From Tepidicella baoligensis (GTDB lineage Bacteria > Pseudomonadota > Gammaproteobacteria > Burkholderiales > Burkholderiaceae_C): DNA of 64,000 bases. Position numbers and translations under genes: made by a program. Below the pieces are notes generated by a model that was given only the letters and a program-made list of their open reading frames with translations, was not told the DNA's origin and did no database searches. The stretch is taken from positions 209,678-273,677 of the forward strand of contig NZ_JACCDB010000001.1 in assembly GCF_013432195.1 (NCBI RefSeq), read 5' to 3'. Positions 54,720-62,148 of the stretch are shown one piece after another. How positions within the stretch are numbered: position 1 is the first letter of the stretch; each line of letters begins with the position of its first letter.

Positions 54720-57506
54720 ATGACGCCCCTCTCCCTGGACCAACTGAACCCAGGCCCCGACACCCTGGTGCTGTGCGCCACCCCGCGCCTGGCGGCCGCG
54801 CTGCGCCAACGCCACGCACGGCGGCAAGCCGAGCAAGGCCGCACGCGCTGGGACGCGCTGGACTGCCGCACGCTGGCGCAATGGCTGGCGGCGCTGCGCG
54901 AAGACTGGCTACTGCGCGGGGCGCCCCAGGCCTTGCTGCGCCGCCCCCTCACGTCGTTTCAGGAACGCACCGTGTGGGAAACGGTCATCCGCCAGCGGCT
55001 CGGTGTGGATGCCGCCCCCCTGTTCGACATCGGTGCCTTGGCCCAGTCGGCACAGGAAGCGCATGAATGGCAAGAAGTCTGGCAGGTGCGCCCGGAGCGC
55101 ATCACGCTCACCGAGGAGCACCGCCAGTTCCAGCAATGGCGTACCGACTTTCAGGCCTGGTGCCAGCAGCACGGCTGGACGACCCCGCACGAGCTCGACG
55201 CCGCCACCATGGCGGCCGTGATCGCAGACCCCGCTGCCGTGCGCCTGCCCGCGCGGCTGGTGTTGGCGGGTTTTCACCGCCTGCCCCCGGGCGTGCAGGC
55301 GTGGCTGCAGGCGCTCCAGACCCGCGGCCACGCGGTGCTGACGCTGGCCGACGAACCCCGGGCCGACCGGATCGACGTGCTCAACTACCCCGATGCGGCG
55401 GCAGAGTGCCTGGCGGCTGCCATGTGGGCCCAGGCCCGCCTCGATGCCGACCCGCAGGCGGAATTGGCGATCGTGGCGCCCAACCTTGCGGAGCTGCGGC
55501 TGACGCTGCAGGACACGCTGGAGGATGTGCTGGCTCCCGCTCTATTGCGCGCCTCGCAGGCCGAGGCGCCGCGCCCCTTCAACATCAGCCTGGGCCAGCC
55601 GCTGGCCGACCATCCTTTGGTGGGAGCCGCGCTGGCGCTGTTGGAGGTGATGGCCCGCCCTCACGCCCTCAACCAGGCCACGTGGAGCGCACTGCTGCGG
55701 CACCCCTATTGGTCCGACCCGGCCGAAGCCGCCGCCCGGGCCCAGGCGGAAGCCCTGGCGCGCAACACCCTGCCCGCCGCCACCGACCTACAGGCCGTCT
55801 GCCGATGGCTCACCCACGGCACAGGTGCCGATGCCGTGCAGCGCCAGGCACCCGCCCTGATCGGCCACGCCGAAGCCGTGTTGTCACTGGCCACGGCGGC
55901 GCATGGCGCGCGGCGCCTGCCATCCCAATGGGCGGCCGACCTCTGGCCTTGGCTCCAACAGGCAGGCTGGCTGTACCGGCGCAAGCTGAGCAGCCACGAA
56001 TTCCAGGCTCGGCAAGCCTTCGTCGAAACCATCCAGGCCTTCGGTCTGCTGGACACCTTTTTGGGCCCGCTGGGCTGGGGTGAAGCGCTGCGACGGCTGC
56101 GGCAGATGTGCCGTGAGCGCATCTTCCAGCCCGAAACCGAGGGCCGGCCGCGCCTGCAGGTGTTGGGCCTGCTCGAAGCCAGCGGCCAGCGTTTCGATGC
56201 GGTGTGGATCATGGGTTTGCGCGCCTCGGTGTGGCCGCCGGCCCCACGTCCGAATCCGCTGCTGCCGAGTGAAGCGCAGCGCCGGGCGGGCAGCCCCAAC
56301 GCCAGCGCCAGCGTGCAACAAGCCTTCGCAGAACAGGTGCATCAACGCCTGCTGTGCGCGGCGCCAGAGGTGGTGCTCTCCTGGCCCCGCGCCGAAGGCA
56401 CGGCCGAATGCCACCCCAGCCCGCTGCTGGCCCCGGTGGGCAAGGGCACGGCACTGCCGGCCCCCGACTCCCCGCACTGGACGGCCCAGGCCTTGCTCGA
56501 ACCTTCCCGGCTGGCGCCCCCCATGGACGATCATCAGGCCCCACCGCTCACGCCAGATGAAGCCGTGCGCGGTGGTACTGCGCTGCTCAAGGCCCAGGCC
56601 ATCTGCCCGGCTTGGGCCTATTACCGCTACCGCCTCGGAGCAGGCAAGCTGGAGGATGGCTCCGACGGGCTGGACCCCCGCCAGCGCGGCACCCTGGTAC
56701 ACGCCGCGCTGGAGCGCTTCTGGGCCGAAGTGCGCACCGCCGACCGCTTGCAGGCGCTGGGCGCAACCGGTTGCCATGAGGTGCTGGAGCGGGTCATTGC
56801 CCTGGCCCTGGATGCCCGCGATGCCGAGACCGGCCAGGTGCCGCTGCCGCCGCGCGCCCGCCGGCTGGAACAAGCGCGGCTGACCCGGCTGCTGTCGGCC
56901 TGGCTGGAGCACGAGCGGCTGCGCTCGCAGCCATTCGAGGTCGTGGCCACAGAAGAGCGGCAGGCGCTGGACCTGGGCGGTCTGCCCATCCGCGTGCAGG
57001 TGGATCGCATCGACCGGCTGGAAGGCGGCGGACTGCTGATGATCGACTACAAGACCGGCGCCCAATTGGACACCTCTAACTGGTCCTGCGACCGGGTGAC
57101 CGAACCCCAACTGCCCTTGTATGCCGCTGTGGCCGCCCCCACCCACCACACCGGAGACACCGTGGTGGGCGTGGCCTTTGCCCAAGTTCACCTCAAAGAA
57201 ACCGGCTGGGCCGGCTTGGCGGCGCAGGATCTGGGATTGGCGCGCGTGCATGCACTCGACAGCCCCCAGGGCCGCAAGCGCTTCGAAGCCACACTGTTCC
57301 CCGACTGGCCTGCCGTGCTCGCGCACTGGCGGGTGGCCTTGCACAAGGTGGCCGACGAAATCCTGCGCGGGGAAGCGGCCGTGCGCTGCGCCGACGAACG
57401 CCAGCTCCAGCACTGCGAGGTGCGCCCGCTGCTGCGCCTGAGCGAACGGCGCGCACAGTGGCAGGCCCTGTATCGGTCCACCCCACGCACTTCCCACACC
57501 GCATGA
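54720..57506 (+). CDS. AddB/RecB-like nuclease of a DNA-repair pair (PD-(D/E)XK)
   Basis: A 928-residue protein. The N-terminal 600 residues form a degenerate helicase-like region (VLCATPRLAAALRQRHARRQ; VWIMGLRASVWPPAPRPNPL). The C-terminal 270 residues are a RecB-family nuclease: RGTLVHAALERFW, RVQVDRIDRL and LLMIDYKTG with the catalytic D...DYK. It fits the group annotated as probable DNA repair protein in betaproteobacteria (TIGR03623-like). Its stop overlaps the next gene's ATG, so the two subunits are translated together and probably form an end-processing complex like AddAB. Confidence 0.85.
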   Translation: MTPLSLDQLNPGPDTLVLCATPRLAAALRQRHARRQAEQGRTRWDALDCRTLAQWLAALREDWLLRGAPQALLRRPLTSFQERTVWETVIRQRLGVDAAPLFDIGALAQSAQEAHEWQEVWQVRPERITLTEEHRQFQQWRTDFQAWCQQHGWTTPHELDAATMAAVIADPAAVRLPARLVLAGFHRLPPGVQAWLQALQTRGHAVLTLADEPRADRIDVLNYPDAAAECLAAAMWAQARLDADPQAELAIVAPNLAELRLTLQDTLEDVLAPALLRASQAEAPRPFNISLGQPLADHPLVGAALALLEVMARPHALNQATWSALLRHPYWSDPAEAAARAQAEALARNTLPAATDLQAVCRWLTHGTGADAVQRQAPALIGHAEAVLSLATAAHGARRLPSQWAADLWPWLQQAGWLYRRKLSSHEFQARQAFVETIQAFGLLDTFLGPLGWGEALRRLRQMCRERIFQPETEGRPRLQVLGLLEASGQRFDAVWIMGLRASVWPPAPRPNPLLPSEAQRRAGSPNASASVQQAFAEQVHQRLLCAAPEVVLSWPRAEGTAECHPSPLLAPVGKGTALPAPDSPHWTAQALLEPSRLAPPMDDHQAPPLTPDEAVRGGTALLKAQAICPAWAYYRYRLGAGKLEDGSDGLDPRQRGTLVHAALERFWAEVRTADRLQALGATGCHEVLERVIALALDARDAETGQVPLPPRARRLEQARLTRLLSAWLEHERLRSQPFEVVATEERQALDLGGLPIRVQVDRIDRLEGGGLLMIDYKTGAQLDTSNWSCDRVTEPQLPLYAAVAAPTHHTGDTVVGVAFAQVHLKETGWAGLAAQDLGLARVHALDSPQGRKRFEATLFPDWPAVLAHWRVALHKVADEILRGEAAVRCADERQLQHCEVRPLLRLSERRAQWQALYRSTPRTSHTA

Positions 57507-60500
57507 CCCCTCCGCCCGACCTCCTGGCCCTGGACACCGCCCACCGCGAACAGGCCATCGACCCCACCACCTCCTACCTCATCGAGGCACCGGCCGGTGC
57601 GGGAAAGACGGAGCTGCTGACCCAGCGCTTTCTGGCCCTGCTGGCCCGGGTGGAAGAGCCCGAGGAAGTGGTGGCGCTGACCTTCACCAACAAGGCCGCC
57701 GCCGAGATGCGCGACCGCATCGTGCAAAGCTTGCAGCGCGCTGCCAACAGCGAAGTGCCCGGCGAGCCTCACAAACAGATGACCCACCGCCTGGCCCAGG
57801 CCGTGCTGGCGCACGATCAGCGGCGCCAGTGGGGCCTGCTCGACCATGCCTCGCGGCTGCAGATCACCACGCTGGACGCGCTGTGCGGCCAACTGGTGCG
57901 GCAGATGCCCCTGCTCTCGCGCTTCGGCAGCCAGCCCGGCATCGCCCTGGATCCCACCCCCCACTACGAACAGGCCGCGCGCGAAACCCTGTCCCTGCTG
58001 GAAACCGACCACCCGATCGCCGACGCGCTGTGGCGCGTGCTCGACCGCTTCGACAACGATTCCACCCGACTGCAGGCCCAGCTCGTGGCCATGCTGGCCC
58101 AACGTGACCAGTGGTTGCACCACTCCCGGCAAGGCATAGACCTGGCCGCCGCCGAAGCCGCCCTGGGCGACCTGATCGCCGACGGGCTGGCGCGGGTGGC
58201 CGAGGTGCTCACCCCCTCGGTGCAAAGCAAGCTGATGCCGATCGTGCGCTTTGCCGCGAGTCAGGTGATCACGGCCCGCAACGCCAGTGAACCCCTGCCC
58301 GGCTGGGCGTCCCTGGAAGCCCTGGCGGAATGGACCGAGCCTTTGCGGCCCCACATCGACGACTTGCCCCGCTGGCGCGCACTGCCCCCGTTCCTGCTCA
58401 CGCAAAAGGGCGAACTGCGCGCCGGCCCGCCCAACAAAATGGGCTTCAGCACACCCGCAGGCAAAGCCCTTGGCAACGACTGCAAGGCGCTGCTGCAACA
58501 GCTCAAGGAAGCGAACGCCGGCCCGCTCCTGCAATCCATCGACACATTTCCGGACCCGGCATATACCGCCGCCGAGCGCACCTTCATCGACGACCTGCTG
58601 GCGGTGCTCAAAGTGGCCAGCGCACAGCTCTGGCTCGCCTTCCAGCAGGCGCGCGAGGTGGACTTCACCGAAATGGCCCAGAACGCGCTGCTGGCCCTGG
58701 GCGACGAGGCCGCGCCGTCCGAGCTGCAATTGCGGCTGGACTACCGCATCAGCCACTTGCTGGTGGACGAATTCCAGGACACCAGCCCCACCCAGGTCGA
58801 GCTGCTGCAGCGGCTCACCGCCGGCTGGCAGCCGGGCGACGGCCGCACCCTGTTCCTGGTCGGCGACCCCATGCAGTCCATCTACAAGTTCCGCAAGGCC
58901 GATGTGGGACTCTTCCTCAAGGTACGGGAGCGCGGTCTGGGCCACCTCCGGCTGCATGCGCTGCACCTGTACCGCAACAACCGCTCGCACAGCGCCGTGG
59001 TGGACTGGGTCAACAGCACCTTCCCACGGGTGTTTGCCGAGCGAGACGACCACCACCGGGGCGCGGTGCGCTTCACACGCGCCGCCGCCACGCGCGGCCC
59101 GCACCCACAGGCCCAGGTGTGCTGGCACCCGGTGATCGATGGCGAAGCCCAAGAAACGGACGACGCCGATGAGGCCGATACCGGCACGGCCGAGCGCGAG
59201 GCCCAGGCCATCATCGGCATCATCCAGCAGGCCCGGGCCGAAGACCCCTCGGGCTCCATCGCCGTGCTGGTGCGGGCCCGCAAGCACCTGCAGGCCCTGG
59301 TCGCGGCCCTGCGCTCCACCCAGCCGGCCCTGCCCTTCCAGGCCGTGGAAATCGAACCCCTGGCCGAACGCCAGCTCATCCAGGACCTCATCAGCCTGAC
59401 CCGCGCCCTCAACCACCTCGGCGACCGCACGCACTGGCTGGCCGTGCTGCGCGCGCCCTGGTGCGGCCTGACCCTGCACGACCTGCACCGGCTCGCCGCC
59501 GACGACCACGCCCGCCCCGTCTGGTCGCTCATGTCGGAGCCCGACCGATGCGCCCGCCTCAGCGAAGACGGCCAGCAGCGCCTGGCCCATGTGCGCAGCG
59601 TGATCGGCGAAGCGCTCGCCCACCAGGGGCAACAGCGGCCCCGGCGCTGGATCGAAGGCGTGTGGCAAGCCCTGGGCGGGCCCTGGTGCCTGAAGCACCC
59701 TGCCGAGCGGCTCGACGCACTCGCCTTCTTCGATGCCCTCGACCGGTGCGACCGGCAAGGTCTGATCGACCTGTCGCGCCTGGAGCGTGAAGTCGGCCAA
59801 CTCTACGCCGCCCCGGACCCAGACACCCCCGGCGCCATCCAGCTCATGACGATCCACAAGTCCAAAGGACTGGAATTCGACACCGTGATCCTGCCCGGGC
59901 TGCACCGCAAGGCCCCGGCCATCGACCGCCCCCTGTTGCTGTGGGACGAGGTGCTGGATGACGCCGGGCAGGAACGGCTGGTCGTGGCCGCGCAACCCAG
60001 CGCCCGGGAGGCGTCGGAAGAGACCCCGTCCATTTTCTCGTTCCTGCAGGCTTTCGAAGCGGAGCGCGCCCAGCACGAGGCGCGGCGGCTGCTGTACGTG
60101 GCCGTCACCCGCGCCCGGCGCCAACTGCACCTGCTCGGCGCCGCCGCGCGAGACGCCAAACAACCCGAGGCCGTGAAACCTCCGCCCAAAGACAGCCTGC
60201 TGGCCCTGCTCTGGCATGACGCAGAGCCCTGGTTTGTGCAACGCATCGCCCTCGCATCCACGGAAACGGCATCCGACTTGGACAACCCGCCCGACACCCC
60301 GCCCCGTCCCGGCCTGGCCGATTACGCCCACCGGCTGGAACGCCTCGCGCACGTCGCCTGGCCACCCGCCTTGCTGCACAACGTCCCCATGTCGGCCGCC
60401 GCGTCGGACGCCGAAGAACCGGCACCGTCCACGGCACCCACGGGCGACGCGGCCTTGGCCATCGACATCGGCCGGCTGGTGCACCGCTACCTGGAGATCA

Positions 60501-60940
60501 TGGCCAAGGACGGTCTGGCCCACTGGCCTGAGGATCGTGTACAAGCCCTGTTACCGGCGATGACCCACTGGCTGCAAACCCAAGGCCACGCGACCTCGGC
60601 GGCCCAAGCAGGGGCTGCGGAAACCCTGGCCCAGTTGATCACCACCCTGCGCTCACCGCAGGGCCAGTGGGTGCTGGGGCGGCACGCCGAAGCGGCCTCC
60701 GAATGGCCGGTCACGACCTGGGAAGAAGGCCGGGCGCGCCTGCACGTGATCGACCGCACCTTCGTGGACCAGGGCGTGCGCTGGATCATCGACTACAAGA
60801 CCACCCGGCACGACGAGCCCGATGCCACCGCCTACCGCGAACAGCTCGAACGTTACCGCCGCCTGTTCAGCGAAGGGCCGCCGGTGCGCCTGGGCATCTT
60901 CTTCACCTTCCGCGGCCACCTGCAAACCCTGGAAGACTGA
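57503..60940 (+). CDS. AddA/UvrD-like helicase-nuclease
   Basis: A 1145-residue protein from an ATG at 57503 overlapping the upstream stop. Superfamily 1A helicase motifs are Walker A LIEAPAGAGKTELLTQRF, VVALTFTNKAAAEM, LLVDEFQDTSPTQVELLQ, DPMQSIYKFRKADVG, IMTIHKSKGLEFDTVI-like (LMTIHKSKGLEFDTVILPGL) and RRLLYVAVTRARRQL. The C-terminus has a second nuclease domain (WIIDYKTTRHD). Together with the upstream protein it would resect double-strand breaks for recombination, replacing RecBCD. Confidence 0.9.
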   Translation: MTPPPDLLALDTAHREQAIDPTTSYLIEAPAGAGKTELLTQRFLALLARVEEPEEVVALTFTNKAAAEMRDRIVQSLQRAANSEVPGEPHKQMTHRLAQAVLAHDQRRQWGLLDHASRLQITTLDALCGQLVRQMPLLSRFGSQPGIALDPTPHYEQAARETLSLLETDHPIADALWRVLDRFDNDSTRLQAQLVAMLAQRDQWLHHSRQGIDLAAAEAALGDLIADGLARVAEVLTPSVQSKLMPIVRFAASQVITARNASEPLPGWASLEALAEWTEPLRPHIDDLPRWRALPPFLLTQKGELRAGPPNKMGFSTPAGKALGNDCKALLQQLKEANAGPLLQSIDTFPDPAYTAAERTFIDDLLAVLKVASAQLWLAFQQAREVDFTEMAQNALLALGDEAAPSELQLRLDYRISHLLVDEFQDTSPTQVELLQRLTAGWQPGDGRTLFLVGDPMQSIYKFRKADVGLFLKVRERGLGHLRLHALHLYRNNRSHSAVVDWVNSTFPRVFAERDDHHRGAVRFTRAAATRGPHPQAQVCWHPVIDGEAQETDDADEADTGTAEREAQAIIGIIQQARAEDPSGSIAVLVRARKHLQALVAALRSTQPALPFQAVEIEPLAERQLIQDLISLTRALNHLGDRTHWLAVLRAPWCGLTLHDLHRLAADDHARPVWSLMSEPDRCARLSEDGQQRLAHVRSVIGEALAHQGQQRPRRWIEGVWQALGGPWCLKHPAERLDALAFFDALDRCDRQGLIDLSRLEREVGQLYAAPDPDTPGAIQLMTIHKSKGLEFDTVILPGLHRKAPAIDRPLLLWDEVLDDAGQERLVVAAQPSAREASEETPSIFSFLQAFEAERAQHEARRLLYVAVTRARRQLHLLGAAARDAKQPEAVKPPPKDSLLALLWHDAEPWFVQRIALASTETASDLDNPPDTPPRPGLADYAHRLERLAHVAWPPALLHNVPMSAAASDAEEPAPSTAPTGDAALAIDIGRLVHRYLEIMAKDGLAHWPEDRVQALLPAMTHWLQTQGHATSAAQAGAAETLAQLITTLRSPQGQWVLGRHAEAASEWPVTTWEEGRARLHVIDRTFVDQGVRWIIDYKTTRHDEPDATAYREQLERYRRLFSEGPPVRLGIFFTFRGHLQTLED

Positions 60941-60967
60941 GGTGCCAGACCACCGACGCGCGAGCGT

Positions 60968-61390
60968 TCAGAGCAAGGCGTAGGTGGTACTGGCGCGGCA
61001 GACGCTCTTGCCGTCCCCGGCCGCCACGATGTCGATCTCGCCAAACACCAGGCTCTTGCCCGCCCGCACGATGCGGGCGGTGACCAGCGCGTCCTGCCCG
61101 GCCAGCGGTTTGAGAAAGCTGCTGTTGAGCTGCACGGTGGTCATGGGCTGCTTCGTGCCCAGCCGGCTGACGATGGCCAGCACCATGGCCGTGTCGGCGG
61201 CAGACATCAGGGCCTGCCCGCACACCATACCGCCGATGCGTGCCAGCCGCTCCGAAAACGGCAACCGCAGCGTGACTTCGCCGTCGCCGCACGATTCAAC
61301 CCGCAGGCCCAATTCCTGCACCCAGGGGGCGAACCAGTCGGCCAGCAACTGCTGGAGCGTTTCAGCGTGGAGGGTTTCAGGCGTTTCCAT
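60968..61390 (-). CDS. PaaI family hot-dog thioesterase
   Basis: A 140-residue protein from an ATG at 61390 (METPETLHAETLQQLLADWF). The hot-dog fold signature RIGGMVCGQALMSAADTAMV and QLNSSFLKPLAGQ match PaaI-type acyl-CoA thioesterases, which release CoA from stalled intermediates. The substrate is unknown. It is convergent with the addA-like gene (27 bases apart). Confidence 0.85.
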   Translation of the reverse strand: METPETLHAETLQQLLADWFAPWVQELGLRVESCGDGEVTLRLPFSERLARIGGMVCGQALMSAADTAMVLAIVSRLGTKQPMTTVQLNSSFLKPLAGQDALVTARIVRAGKSLVFGEIDIVAAGDGKSVCRASTTYALL

Positions 61391-61474
61391 GCCGCCACTG
61401 TAAGGGCAACTCACGCACATTGAACCCAGCGCTCTACACTGGCTCCATCAGATTGGACGCATTGGAGACCGACA

Positions 61475-61840
61475 ATGGCTTTTCCCTGGATGGTGGCGCT
61501 GAAGGTGATTCCCTGGGGGGACGTGATCGAACATGCCCCCAAGGTGCTCAAGGGTGCACGGCAATTGCTGGACAAGCAAAAAACCCAAGGCACGCCAACC
61601 AGCCCCGACAGCTCCGGCACCACCGACAGCCTGCCCCAACGCCTGCAGGCCCTGGAAGCCAGCCACCGCCAATTGCAGGTGGACCTGGCCCAGCTCACCC
61701 AGACCACCGCCGACCTTGCCGAGCAGAACAGTCGGCTGGTGCAGGCCGTGGAGGTGCTGCGCTGGCGCACGCGCTGGCTGGGCGCAGTGGCCGTGGGAAT
61801 GGCCGTGGTACTGGCGGTTTTGCTGGCCATCAACCTCTGA
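61475..61840 (+). CDS. Small tail-anchored coiled-coil protein, unknown function
   Basis: A 121-residue protein not recognised. It starts MAFPWMVALKVIPWGDVIEH, has a hydrophilic linker (residues 32-52), a predicted coiled coil (about 53-93, LQALEASHRQLQVDLAQLTQ) and a C-terminal TM helix (WLGAVAVGMAVVLAVLLAI). This is a tail-anchored layout with the coiled coil in the cytoplasm. The last 11 bases overlap the end of the convergent gene. Codon use is like its neighbours, so it is probably a real native gene. Confidence 0.72.
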   Translation: MAFPWMVALKVIPWGDVIEHAPKVLKGARQLLDKQKTQGTPTSPDSSGTTDSLPQRLQALEASHRQLQVDLAQLTQTTADLAEQNSRLVQAVEVLRWRTRWLGAVAVGMAVVLAVLLAINL

Positions 61841-62147
61841 TGCTCACCTCCAGCGACGCATCGCACCCCTGCCCCGCCGCAATCCAGCGCATCACCCAGG
61901 ACCGCATGAAGCGCCACCGCCCCAAACGGCCCAGCGTTTCCTCGGGATGACTGAGCACCCCGCATTCGTAGCGCGTCGCCTCGACCGACCAGCGCAAGGC
62001 CCGACAGGCTCCCCGGCGCCGACGCGACAGCAACATGCCCAAAGGGCAAGGTTCAGCCAAACAACACACCCCACACCCATTGCAAGGCGCCCCCAGGGAC
62101 GGTTTGACCGGCGCTTCGGGATGGATGTGGATGACCTGGTGCTTCAC
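61830..62147 (-). CDS. Small cysteine-rich protein, possible metal/Fe-S binder
   Basis: About 105 residues from a GTG at 62147, one base after the uvrA stop, with GAGG just upstream. The only motif is CNGCGVCCLAEPCPLGMLLS near the N-terminus, with further cysteines at GACRALRW, RYECGVL and QGCDAS. This resembles the cysteine-rich start of YkgJ-type (COG0727) zinc/iron-chelating proteins, but the protein is shorter than usual. Function unknown. It is probably co-transcribed with uvrA. The frame extends upstream in track but without family features. Confidence 0.65.
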   Translation of the reverse strand: MKHQVIHIHPEAPVKPSLGAPCNGCGVCCLAEPCPLGMLLSRRRRGACRALRWSVEATRYECGVLSHPEETLGRLGRWRFMRSWVMRWIAAGQGCDASLEVSIRG

Positions 62148-62148
62148 C

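Noticed and set aside
57188..60544. 1118-codon minus-strand ORF under the AddA-like gene
   Set aside because: Antisense shadow with no recognisable motif.
54720..60940. AddB/AddA-like pair as a phage-defence system
   Set aside because: The pair fits the housekeeping double-strand-break repair genes of betaproteobacteria; nothing accessory surrounds it.
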